Shown piece after piece: positions 7,430-13,710 of a DNA stretch of 26,252 nucleotides. The position numbers and the translations under genes are program-made. Every line of letters begins with the position of its first letter. Position 1 is the stretch's first letter. The notes under the pieces are model-generated. The model was given only the letters and a program-made list of their open reading frames with translations, did not search any database and was not told where the DNA came from. Location of the stretch: positions 1-26,252 of the IMG/VR virus record IMGVR_UViG_3300024518_002903. One strand, 5' to 3'. The DNA comes from a virus.

Positions 7430-8817
7430 TGGGGCCTCAACTCCTCGTCCACCACGTCCTCGCCGTACAGGTCGCCTGGAGTCAGACCGGCCCTCACAGG
7501 GAACAGCTCTGCAATCGAGTACACGAGCGCGTCAGCCCTGTTAGGCGATCCGTCTCCCTCGTAGGTCGTGGGGGTGAACTGCGTGATTTCGTCCTCGAGT
7601 TCAGGGAAGCTGCCGACGTGCGACACCTCCCCGCGCTCGTACATCCCGGCGACCGGCTCGAAACGGCTTGGCTTCGACTTCGATGCCCAGACCTTCTTTG
7701 TTCTGATCTGAACGCCCATGCGCTCCATCGCGTGCGCGAGCACGGTGGGCACGAGATCGCCGCCGTAGTTCGCCTCCCAGACGATGCAGCTCGCCTCGAA
7801 CTCAAGCGCGAGTTCAATCACCTTGCGCGCCCATCCGTCGGGGCCGAGGGTGCAAGTGCGGTCTGCGAGGACGTAGGCCCGCCGTGGCCCCGCCCTCGCA
7901 GTCGCACTTATGCCGCAGGCGTCGCCTCCCCCGCCAAAGGGGTCGACGCCAACGACCACGCGCTCGAACGCCTCGGGTGAAACTCCCGCGCAGCGCTGCG
8001 AGTCGATCATCTCTTGAGACACGATCGCGCCCTCGACGTCGGGCAGAATCTCGCCGTCGAGTTCTTGGCGCCCGAGTCTCGTCCCGTGGTATTCGGCGTG
8101 CTGCGCCGCGACGTAGCTCGGCGCGAGGTTCGACTCGTTGTCGTACATAGACGCACGCGTAACGACGGTGTCAGCGCGGGAGATCAGCCTCTTGATTAAC
8201 GCTCTGCGCTTCGGCGTCGATGTGCATATAATCTGCGGGTTCGCCCCCGTCCTGATTCTCTGCTCGCCAAGCGCGAAGGCCTCCGGCCCCGTCATGCCCT
8301 CGGGCTTCCACGCGTCGATCTCGTCGTACCATGCCTTGTCAGCTGCGGGGCCCCGGAATCGTTCGGCCTTCTGCGCTGCGAACAGTTGGATCTTGGCGCC
8401 GTTATGCGTGATGAGGTTCGGGTCGTCCTTCGCCATGCGGAGCGTCGGCCGTTGGTGAGCAGGCCAGACGCCCAACAGCCCGGGGGCGCCCTCGGATCCG
8501 TGTACCATCGTCCTCATAGTGTCGACCCAAGTGGGACCAGCGACATTGACGGTCCGCGCTTCGCCCGAATCGCACCACTTACGAACCATCTGAGCGCCCG
8601 TGAATGTCTTACCGCTACCCGCGCCCCACTGCATGATCCAAATAAACCAGCCTGGTGGCGGCTCGACCTGATGCGGTAGGGGAACCCAAAGAGAGTCAAG
8701 TTGCAGCCGCTCCGTTGCCGTTAGGCTTTGCAGGAACCGGCTCGTCCTCTCCGGCGAGGAACTGATTGATCTTAGCCTCGAGCGCAGAGTCATCGACTGC
8801 GGGGAGATCGACCTCAT
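7426..8817 (-). CDS. terL: Terminase large subunit (packaging ATPase and nuclease)
   Basis: The product is up to 463 aa. It powers DNA packaging and cuts the genome. Visible motifs are Walker A WGAGSGKT (64-71), Walker B WYDEID (163-168), the coupling motif ICTSTPK (about 197-203), and RNase H-like nuclease acidic residues in VVGVDPFGGGGDACG (D292), CIVWEANYGGD (E348) and PNRADAL (D429). The longest frame starts at ATG 8817, overlapping the small-subunit gene by 122 nt with no clear ribosome site. ATG 8793 or a non-ATG codon nearer the end of the small-subunit gene are alternatives. The residues after FLQSLTATERLQ look like the normal family N-terminus, so the first ~28 residues may not be translated. 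Confidence 0.93.
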   Translation of the reverse strand: MRSISPQSMTLRSRLRSISSSPERTSRFLQSLTATERLQLDSLWVPLPHQVEPPPGWFIWIMQWGAGSGKTFTGAQMVRKWCDSGEARTVNVAGPTWVDTMRTMVHGSEGAPGLLGVWPAHQRPTLRMAKDDPNLITHNGAKIQLFAAQKAERFRGPAADKAWYDEIDAWKPEGMTGPEAFALGEQRIRTGANPQIICTSTPKRRALIKRLISRADTVVTRASMYDNESNLAPSYVAAQHAEYHGTRLGRQELDGEILPDVEGAIVSQEMIDSQRCAGVSPEAFERVVVGVDPFGGGGDACGISATARAGPRRAYVLADRTCTLGPDGWARKVIELALEFEASCIVWEANYGGDLVPTVLAHAMERMGVQIRTKKVWASKSKPSRFEPVAGMYERGEVSHVGSFPELEDEITQFTPTTYEGDGSPNRADALVYSIAELFPVRAGLTPGDLYGEDVVDEELRPQ

Positions 8818-9064
8818 GCTTTTGAACCGCAGGCCACGCTCGAGCCAGGTACTCTCGGATCATCTGCCCGTTCCGCTTCAGCATGGAGTCGACGAACACC
8901 CTCGCGAGCGCCTCGCGCTTCGTCGTGTCGGATCCGGGGATCTCCTCGTCGAGGACTCGTGCGACGATCGTCTCGAATGTTAGGCGAGGCGGTCGACCCT
9001 GCGGGTTCCCGCTTTCGCCTGGCTTCCATTGGGTCGCCTTCAGATGCTCGGGACAATCACCCAC
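8696..9064 (-). CDS. Terminase small subunit candidate (DUF5681-type N-terminus)
   Basis: The product is 122 aa. It opens with WKPGESGNPQGRPPR, the DUF5681-type motif often found in proteins encoded directly before large terminases. A helical region follows and a Lys/Pro/Asn/Ala-rich tail ends the protein. Small terminases bind the packaging site and load the large subunit. The GTG at 9064 overlaps the previous stop by 8 nt. The family link plus adjacency support the role, but no DNA-binding test can be made here and DUF5681 proteins also occur outside packaging modules. Confidence 0.7.
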   Translation of the reverse strand: MGDCPEHLKATQWKPGESGNPQGRPPRLTFETIVARVLDEEIPGSDTTKREALARVFVDSMLKRNGQMIREYLARAWPAVQKHEVDLPAVDDSALEAKINQFLAGEDEPVPAKPNGNGAAAT

Positions 9065-9155
9065 CCTCCGTCCCTCCGAGGATCACGGGGAATCCGAGTC
9101 GGCTGACGACGAACGCGGCGACGAGGTCGGGGGCGTTGTAGACGAGCCACCTCAT
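9057..9155 (-). CDS. Very small hypothetical protein
   Basis: A 32-aa frame starts at ATG 9155, overlapping the stop of the ParB-methyltransferase gene (ATGA), and ends inside the start region of the small terminase gene. The peptide (MRWLVYNAPDLVAAFVV, then SRLGFPVILGGTEGG) is hydrophobic with one Arg in the middle. It keeps the unbroken chain of stop/start overlaps, which is the main reason to list it. The ribosome site is poor, with AAGG too close to the ATG. I do not recognise it. It could simply be a translational bridge to the terminase genes. Confidence 0.45.
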   Translation of the reverse strand: MRWLVYNAPDLVAAFVVSRLGFPVILGGTEGG

Positions 9156-10651
9156 ACCTTCGCCGCGACCGCGTTGGTCTGCGCCTCGCATCTCGAGAGG
9201 ACGATGTCGCAATACTTCGGGGACAGTTCTATCCCGAGGCACTCGCGACCGAGCGCGGCAGATGCGACCATCGTCGAGCCGCTCCCCATGAATGGATCGA
9301 ACACAACGTCCCCCGGATCGGTCAGGACGCGAATGAAAAAGTCTGGCATCGACACGGGGAACGCTGCAGGGTGGCCGAGCGCGTCCCTATTCTTTCCGAG
9401 CGTGAGGACGTTCGACGGGTAAGCCATGCCCCCGAGTAGATTGTCGGGGATCCCGCCGTTGTAGAGTCCCTTGCCCTGATTGTCGGCGAGTCGTCCCGCG
9501 TCCTTGTTGTTACGGTATCCCCCGGTCTTACCCTTCGTGCCCTGCTGTTCGTAGGTTCGCTCATTGTGACCTGCAGCTGTCTTGCGGGAGTCGACGCCCT
9601 TCCGCCTCATCCCCTCAGTGAATCCGTGTTCCTGTACGTCCTCCATGTTCGGATGGAGGCCGCTCCAGTCTGGGACGTCGTCGGTCGGGTGCATGACCCT
9701 GTCGGGGTAGAATTTGTGTCGGCCGCGAGCGAAGTGGAATATCGGCTCCCAACCGTTCTTGAATCGCTGCGCGGGGGTCTTGGGGGTTCCGCCATGCGAC
9801 CAGATAAACTCGTCGACGAACCGCCAGCCCCACTCCCTGACGTGAGCTAGGACGAGATCCCTGACGTAGAGAACGCGCTGCCCGTCCTCGCAGTGCTCCT
9901 TGATATTGACGAGCCATGATCCATCGTCCGACAGATTCCTCGAGACATTGTCGGCGACGTCTGCGAACCATTCGACGAACCGGTCAGGGTGTATCCCCTC
10001 GAACCCGCTCTCCGTGTCGTATTCGCGCTGCTGCGCGTAGGGGGGCGATGTGATCCCGAGCGTCACCTGGCGACCCTCGAGCAGGCGATCGACGTCCTCG
10101 CTCGAGGTGGCGTCCCCGCAGATGAGCCGATGCTTGCCGATCTGCCAGACGTCGCCCGGTTCGCATCGCTGCTCGGGCTCGGGTAGTGCGGAATGACCGG
10201 CTGATCCATCGTCGACCCCGAGATCCAGGGGCTCTTGGATGAGCTTGGCGAGCTCGTGATCGTCGAATCCCGTCATGGCGAGATCTGCACCCTCGGCCTC
10301 GAGACCCTTCAGGAGCTCGCGGAGGGGCGCGTCGTCCCAATCGCCAGAGATCCGGTTGAGCGCGAGGTTGAGCTGCTTCTCGCTGGGGTCGTCGAGGTCG
10401 ACCCACGCGACGGGGAGCGAATCGAGACCCTCGGCCTGCGCCGCCTTGACTCGCTGATGCCCGCCGACGATCCGACCGGTTCGGCGATTCGCGATGATCG
10501 GCTCGACGGCGCCAAAGAACCTCAGCGAGCGCCTCAGGGCGGCGAGGTCATGATCGTCGATCTTGCGAGGATTGTACGGCGCGGCCATTGACGCCAGCTC
10601 GGAGACTGGCATCGGCTCGACTTCTAGGCAGTCGGGCGCGGCCGACGTCAA
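9152..10651 (-). CDS. ParB-like domain fused to DNA methyltransferase (TSPPY, N6-adenine or N4-cytosine type)
   Basis: The product is 499 aa. Residues about 10-150 form a ParB/Srx-type N-terminal domain with NPRK and the nucleotide-binding motif GGHQR (63-67). Residues about 165-490 form an amino-methyltransferase with TSPPY (201-205, catalytic) ahead of the SAM-binding motif DPFMGSGST (about 452-460), the beta-class order. It likely methylates phage DNA against host restriction. A TTG at 10651 overlaps the upstream stop (TTGA) and has GAGG 7 nt before it; ATG 10612 is the alternative. It sits directly ahead of the terminase genes, a common phage placement. The methylated base and target site are not readable from sequence. 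Confidence 0.9.
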   Translation of the reverse strand: MTSAAPDCLEVEPMPVSELASMAAPYNPRKIDDHDLAALRRSLRFFGAVEPIIANRRTGRIVGGHQRVKAAQAEGLDSLPVAWVDLDDPSEKQLNLALNRISGDWDDAPLRELLKGLEAEGADLAMTGFDDHELAKLIQEPLDLGVDDGSAGHSALPEPEQRCEPGDVWQIGKHRLICGDATSSEDVDRLLEGRQVTLGITSPPYAQQREYDTESGFEGIHPDRFVEWFADVADNVSRNLSDDGSWLVNIKEHCEDGQRVLYVRDLVLAHVREWGWRFVDEFIWSHGGTPKTPAQRFKNGWEPIFHFARGRHKFYPDRVMHPTDDVPDWSGLHPNMEDVQEHGFTEGMRRKGVDSRKTAAGHNERTYEQQGTKGKTGGYRNNKDAGRLADNQGKGLYNGGIPDNLLGGMAYPSNVLTLGKNRDALGHPAAFPVSMPDFFIRVLTDPGDVVFDPFMGSGSTMVASAALGRECLGIELSPKYCDIVLSRCEAQTNAVAAKV

Positions 10652-10797
10652 GCATCGACCTCGTCGATCTCGTCGAACTCATGATCGACGTCTCGGCCCG
10701 ACAGGAATCGCCGGGTATTCCGTTCCATGAATCGATCTACGGGCTCAGCAAGGTCGAGCGCCTCGTAGATGTCGGCGTCATCGTTCGGATCTGGCAT
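10648..10797 (-). CDS. Small acidic hypothetical protein
   Basis: A 49-aa product begins MPDPNDDADIYEALDLAEP and ends in an Asp/Glu-rich tail (EFDEIDEVDA). The ATG at 10797 has an AGG ribosome-site core about 9 nt upstream, and the TGA overlaps the TTG start of the methyltransferase gene. It is the first gene after the candidate leftward promoter at 10856-10861, so it would lead the late transcript. It is probably helical with an acidic C-terminus. I know no family for it; a regulatory or DNA-mimic role would be a guess. Confidence 0.6.
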   Translation of the reverse strand: MPDPNDDADIYEALDLAEPVDRFMERNTRRFLSGRDVDHEFDEIDEVDA

Positions 10798-10855
10798 CTG
10801 TGTCGACCTGATCGACGGTAGTGGTGGGGAGGTGCAGGCGGGATTATCACCATGA

Positions 10856-10882
10856 ATTATAGCAGAGGGTCGGGGCGCCCCG
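10856..10882 (-). promoter_or_regulatory. Candidate leftward promoter with extended -10 and upstream palindrome
   Basis: On the minus strand TGCTATAAT gives a perfect extended -10 (hexamer at 10861-10856). No good -35 is present. Instead the perfect 12-bp palindrome CGGGGCGCCCCG (10871-10882) covers the spacer, as an operator or activator site might. A small inverted repeat (CCGAG/CTCGG, 10900-10916) lies further upstream, just after the stop of the nuclease gene. This 130-bp gap is the only substantial break in the leftward operon and separates replication genes from packaging and head genes, so a late promoter is plausible. Confidence 0.4.
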
Positions 10883-10927
10883 CTATTCGGATCGAGAAGC
10901 CGAGCGTTTACCTCGGTCTATAGGGTA

Positions 10928-11224
10928 TCACCGGCATCTACTCGAGACGATCGCGCTCGGATTGATAAGCTCGATCACCTCGTCGATCGATCTACAGATG
11001 CACACCTGGCCGCGCCATCGCGAGTGGAATCGCTCCTGCGCCGGGGTGAGCTTGCCACCTGGCCGCTTGAGTTCGATCAGGAGGTTGCGGCCCCGCCAGC
11101 CGATCAGGAGGTCGGGAGCGCCGCGGTGGTTGAGCTTCTCGAAGGGGATCCCGAGCTGCCTGAGCGCAGCGCAGACCTCTGGCTCGATCGCATCGCGCGT
11201 ATTAGCATGGCTGAGCAGACCCAC
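10928..11224 (-). CDS. VRR-NUC / PD-(D/E)XK-type nuclease
   Basis: The product is 98 aa. It shows the small restriction-like nuclease core: an N-terminal helix (EPEVCAALRQLGIPFEKL), then GAPDLLIG with D38, and LLIELKRPGG with E51 and K53 (the E-x-K), followed by a helix with Gln (LTPAQERFH, Q63). This matches stand-alone VRR-NUC proteins of phages, thought to cut branched or damaged DNA in replication and recombination. The GTG at 11224 overlaps the upstream stop by one base (TAGTG). It belongs to the replication part of the operon. The fold call is strong; the substrate is inferred. Confidence 0.85.
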   Translation of the reverse strand: MGLLSHANTRDAIEPEVCAALRQLGIPFEKLNHRGAPDLLIGWRGRNLLIELKRPGGKLTPAQERFHSRWRGQVCICRSIDEVIELINPSAIVSSRCR

Positions 11225-11523
11225 TACTTTGATCCCAGCGCGGCGCGGGCGATCTTGCCTTTATCAAGTTGTATGGGTGACGCGGGACGCATTCCCATTT
11301 CACGTTCGTAGTTGACTGCCGCACCGTAGAATTTTAGCGCCGCCCGCAGCCGGGTGATCTCCTGCTCCAGTTCTTCAATGTGAACAGCCGCTTCTGTTTC
11401 AGGTAGAAGATTGATCTTCGTCTGCAGGATTGCCTTCTTCCAGCCCTCGCGTAGATCTTTGATTTCTTCTTGTGCTTCTTGGAATAACTTTCGGATCTCG
11501 TCCAGTGAGAGCGGGTCACTCAC
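11224..11523 (-). CDS. Coiled-coil hypothetical protein
   Basis: The product is 99 aa. The open frame extends upstream, but the GTG at 11523 has a strong AGGAGG ribosome site 5 nt before it and overlaps the upstream stop by 8 nt, so it is the likely start. The first 75 residues look like an amphipathic coiled coil (SLDEIRKLFQEAQEEIKDL, IEELEQEITRLRAAL). The end (LRAALKFYG ... LDKGKIARAAL) repeats a motif often seen at the C-terminus of small phage proteins and also present in the next gene upstream. Function unknown. Confidence 0.66.
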   Translation of the reverse strand: MSDPLSLDEIRKLFQEAQEEIKDLREGWKKAILQTKINLLPETEAAVHIEELEQEITRLRAALKFYGAAVNYEREMGMRPASPIQLDKGKIARAALGSK

Positions 11524-11800
11524 CCTCACCTCCTCTGATGGCTGCGCTGGTAGCCCCCCGTTCATCGCCGCATAAAGCGTTGTGAGCGCGAATCCCCGTA
11601 TCTGATTCAAACTCGGCGGCGGTTGCGTTTTCGTACCAACCCAATGCTTCGCGTAGTTCTGATGAACGCTCCCGCTCGGCTTCGACGGCATCATTGACAG
11701 CGCATCGTATTTGATCGGTGATGGCAAATTCAATAGTTGCGAGGTCGAACATCCCGTCCATCGCGGTTCTTGCCCGCTCTCCCGGCGTCGGGTCAGTCAC
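11516..11800 (-). CDS. Small helical hypothetical protein sharing a C-terminal motif with its neighbour
   Basis: The product is 94 aa. The GTG at 11800 overlaps the upstream stop (GTGA) and is chosen over the longer open frame. The sequence is largely helical (MFDLATIEFAITDQI, DAVEAERERSSELREAL) and contains ELREALGWYEN ... DTGIRAHNAL. This resembles the LRAALKFYG ... DKGKIARAAL motif of the following gene, suggesting the two share a short domain. No enzymatic motif is visible. It lies in the small-gene stretch between the helicase-loader-like gene and the nuclease gene. Confidence 0.6.
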   Translation of the reverse strand: MTDPTPGERARTAMDGMFDLATIEFAITDQIRCAVNDAVEAERERSSELREALGWYENATAAEFESDTGIRAHNALCGDERGATSAAIRGGEGE

Positions 11801-11937
11801 GACGCCGACCTCCCGAGATGGATCGCGAGCAAGATCACGGCCGCAGCGATGACGTAGATCCAGAAGGGATCCATCGCCTCGCGTTTCCAGATCAGATGCC
11901 ACCTGATCCCGAGCCGGGTCAATCGGATTCGCGTCAC
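11797..11937 (-). CDS. Small single-pass membrane protein
   Basis: The product is 46 aa. The GTG at 11937 overlaps the stop of the preceding gene (GTGA). A basic N-terminus (TRIRLTRLGIRWHLIWKR) is followed by one transmembrane segment (MDPFWIYVIAAAVILLAIHL), so the N-terminus probably faces the cytoplasm. An internal ATG before DPFWIYV would give a 25-residue peptide that is nearly all membrane segment. Short phage membrane peptides may be accessory holins or superinfection factors. Here it lies in the replication operon and nothing further can be said. Confidence 0.55.
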   Translation of the reverse strand: MTRIRLTRLGIRWHLIWKREAMDPFWIYVIAAAVILLAIHLGRSAS

Positions 11938-12191
11938 TGTGCCGCCCTCCCCCTGTCGCAGCTCGTCCACCTGAGCGGGAGCTCGATCGTCGAGACCATC
12001 TGCGGGTGGACGCCGATCTTCAACATAAAGTGCTTCCAGATGCAAATGTAGCACTTCCGAGCGGGCGTCACCCCCTCATGCGGTCGGGGGAGCTCGTGCT
12101 GCGGTTCGCGTCGATCAAAGAACCTTCGGATCCTCATGTGACAGTCAGAGCAGTGTGTAATGATCTCGTGTCGATACCAAACGTCAGCCAT
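11934..12191 (-). CDS. Small CxxC-containing putative zinc-binding protein
   Basis: The product is 85 aa. It contains two Cys pairs, HCSDC (near residue 13) and KCYICIW (near residue 47), plus several His residues, consistent with a small zinc knuckle. The first pair lies in VWYRHEIITHCSDCHMRIR. The ATG at 12191 overlaps the end of the helicase-loader-like gene by 8 nt, and its stop forms a GTGA junction with the next gene. It may be a DNA- or protein-binding accessory factor. No family is recognised. Confidence 0.6.
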   Translation of the reverse strand: MADVWYRHEIITHCSDCHMRIRRFFDRREPQHELPRPHEGVTPARKCYICIWKHFMLKIGVHPQMVSTIELPLRWTSCDRGRAAQ

Positions 12192-12495
12192 CGTCTTTCA
12201 CCTCGGGGGATACGATCGGATTCAATCGGCGTCGCTCTCTGCGCTGCTCCTCGAATCGTTCGACTTGCAGTCTGCGCTGTCTCGCCTCATTGCACTTGGC
12301 GAGAAGCACCGCGAAAGGGGGAAAGGTTCCGTGTTCCCGCGTAGAGATCACGAGATCGATCCCCGCCTTGACGTCCCTGATCTTGAATCGATGTCCCCGC
12401 AGGGCATCGATATATTCTGCGGATCTTTCCGAGCTCGCGCCGCTAGGAAAGGCTCGAGCGAGCTTCGCCATGAGCTGATCTCGGACGTCAGTCAT
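12184..12495 (-). CDS. Helicase-loader-like small protein
   Basis: The product is 103 aa. A much longer open frame extends upstream, but its extra part is Arg/Ser-rich antisense noise; the ATG at 12495 overlaps the initiator stop by 8 nt (ATGACTGA). The layout (MTDVRDQLMAKLARAFP, AEYIDALRGHRFKIRDVKAGID, then FPPFAVLLAKCNEARQRR) resembles short phage proteins related to G39P/DnaI-type helicase loaders, which have two helices followed by a FPP-x-x-x-L-L segment. Placement directly after the replication initiator gene supports such a role. The assignment rests on pattern and context, not a catalytic motif. Confidence 0.55.
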   Translation of the reverse strand: MTDVRDQLMAKLARAFPSGASSERSAEYIDALRGHRFKIRDVKAGIDLVISTREHGTFPPFAVLLAKCNEARQRRLQVERFEEQRRERRRLNPIVSPEVKDDG

Positions 12496-13564
12496 CCCGA
12501 TCCCTTCGGGCCTTGGCGATCGCCTCGGCCGAGTTCGATTCGCGATCGATCTCAGCGAAGCTCTTGGCGCGGGTCGCGCCTGGCCGCGGATTGAGATCGC
12601 GTCTCCAGTATCGATGAGCGAGGGCTCTGATCTTGGCGAAGTTCTGGCGATCCGTCTCGAGCCCGAGGGCGGCGACCTCGCAGACGATGAGCTCGTAATT
12701 CTCATCGATCCAGTCCTCGAGCGTCTGGCCTGATTCGGAGATCGTCCCGAGCTTGGCGAGCATCGCAAATAGCCATTGTCCATCGACAGCCGAGAGAGCG
12801 CCCGCAGATGGGATGATCCCGTCAGGGCTGCTCGAGATCGTCGATCGTGGGCGAACCTCGAGATCGCGGGGGGATTTACCCTCGGGGTCGGGGATCGGGA
12901 CGAACCCCTCGAGGTCATGATCGGTCTCGCGTATGCTGGGGGGATCGTAATCGGCGAGATCGAGGTCGACGATCTTTCGGCCGACTCGCGACTGATGGAG
13001 ATCTTGATACAGGGTCTCGTCTGGATGGGCGCGGTCCCCGAGGATCTCGCGGTCGAGCTTCTCGGCCAGGGCGGCCGCGAGTCGGCGGTCACTCTCGATC
13101 AAGGCCTCGCGTAGACGGGGATCCATCGGCTCGAGCATCTCTGTATCAGGGGATCCGGATGGGTCGATCGGGGGTGTCGCGCTCTCTCTCGTAGAGAGAG
13201 CTTCTACTCTATTCTCCTCTATTCTAATGGTCGGAGCGAATCCCTGCAATTTCGACCAGTTAGAGACCTCTACCAGGTAGACGTCTCCGAGACGTCGCAG
13301 AGACGTCAACGAGACGTCTCCTAGACGTCTCATCGTAGCCTCGGCGTGGACGACCCTCTCGCGCCTGGCAAGGGCGCAGATCGAGCGTCGAGATAGGGAG
13401 ATCGATCCATCCTTGGAGTTGGCTCTCGAGAGCGCAGCGAGCAGATTGATAAAGAGCCGAAACGCGGCGTCGTCGATCTCGGAGATCTTTGGATCATCGA
13501 GGATGTCCTCTGTCAATCGGAACCAGGGACGATGATCGCTCGGGAATCGGCGCCTCTTGGCCAT
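12488..13564 (-). CDS. Replication initiator-like protein with N-terminal winged helix, containing a candidate origin
   Basis: The product is 358 aa. Residues about 12-110 look like the winged-helix domain of phage replisome organisers: WFRLTEDILDDPKISEIDD, FRLFINLLAALSRANS, SISLSRRSICALARR, and a wing ending YLVEVSNWSKLQG. A long variable Pro/Asp-rich middle and a helical C-terminal part (DGQWLFAMLAKLG, IRALAHRYWRRD) follow, the latter possibly contacting helicase or loader. It is the first leftward gene behind the promoter at 13581-13609, with a weak GGGGG ribosome site. Five regularly spaced GACGTC palindromes lie in its coding sequence, as in lambda O. The role is inferred from domain pattern, gene order and these repeats. 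Confidence 0.65.
   Translation of the reverse strand: MAKRRRFPSDHRPWFRLTEDILDDPKISEIDDAAFRLFINLLAALSRANSKDGSISLSRRSICALARRERVVHAEATMRRLGDVSLTSLRRLGDVYLVEVSNWSKLQGFAPTIRIEENRVEALSTRESATPPIDPSGSPDTEMLEPMDPRLREALIESDRRLAAALAEKLDREILGDRAHPDETLYQDLHQSRVGRKIVDLDLADYDPPSIRETDHDLEGFVPIPDPEGKSPRDLEVRPRSTISSSPDGIIPSAGALSAVDGQWLFAMLAKLGTISESGQTLEDWIDENYELIVCEVAALGLETDRQNFAKIRALAHRYWRRDLNPRPGATRAKSFAEIDRESNSAEAIAKARRDRDD
13181..13232. other. Candidate DNA-unwinding element: hairpin plus AT-richer direct repeat
   Basis: A perfect inverted repeat (GCTCTCTCT at 13181-13189, 3-nt spacer, AGAGAGAGC at 13193-13201) is followed by a pyrimidine-rich, AT-richer stretch holding two direct copies of CTCTATTCT (13207-13215 and 13217-13225, 10-bp period). 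Surrounding coding sequence is much more GC-rich. It lies about 50 bp from the iteron array in the same gene. By analogy with lambdoid and oriC-type origins, an easily melted repeat beside initiator-binding repeats fits a duplex-opening site. This is inference from layout. Confidence 0.45.
13280..13329. repeat. Iteron-like array: five GACGTC palindromes at 11-bp period
   Basis: GACGTC begins at 13280, 13291, 13302, 13313 and 13324, so each copy is exactly 11 bp from the last, about one helical turn. The spacers (tccga, gcaga, aacga, tccta) all end in A. The array lies inside the predicted initiator gene, just after the winged-helix-coding part. The 11-bp period is not a multiple of three, so protein repetition does not explain it; the peptide only repeats RRLGDV every 33 nt. 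Helically phased repeats in an initiator gene are typical of replication origins. Autoregulatory sites are an alternative. Confidence 0.6.
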
Positions 13565-13580
13565 TCAGCCCCCAGGGTCA

Positions 13581-13622
13581 TCATTACCGAAGGGGCATCC
13601 GATAGGCAACTCTTTTTTTTTT
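13581..13622 (-). promoter_or_regulatory. Leftward promoter for the replication operon
   Basis: On the minus strand TTGCCT (13609-13604) and TAATGA (13586-13581) are separated by exactly 17 nt. A run of ten A (complement of T10 at 13613-13622) lies directly upstream of the -35, placed like an UP element or a bent A-tract. The predicted start would be near 13574, giving a very short leader to the initiator ATG at 13564. Both hexamers deviate by two bases from the sigma70 consensus, but spacing and context are good. Confidence 0.5.
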
Positions 13623-13651
13623 GATTTTGGCGATTATTTGCTCCAGATCCC

Positions 13652-13681
13652 TTGCCGGGGGGACGATGATGGATATATGAT
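13652..13681 (+). promoter_or_regulatory. Rightward promoter for the early operon
   Basis: TTGCCG (13652-13657) is followed after 18 nt by TATGAT (13676-13681); an overlapping TATATG at 16-nt spacing is an alternative -10. The first rightward gene starts at 13711 with a strong GGAGG ribosome site 8 nt before its ATG, so the leader would be about 20 nt. The site is divergent to the leftward promoter, and the two -35 elements are about 43 bp apart, close enough for joint control by one repressor. No clear operator repeat is seen between them. Confidence 0.45.
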
Positions 13682-13710
13682 GTCACTCACCCGAAACGGA
13701 GGCGCAGATC

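Noticed and set aside
12496-13092. N-terminal extension of the helicase-loader-like frame (199 extra codons)
   Set aside because: The extra stretch is Arg/Ser-rich antiphase sequence over the initiator gene; the ATG at 12495 fits the overlap pattern.
13280-13329. CRISPR-like or microsatellite explanation for the GACGTC repeats
   Set aside because: Units are only 11 bp with no spacer-length unique sequence, and the repeats lie in a coding frame; the iteron reading fits better.
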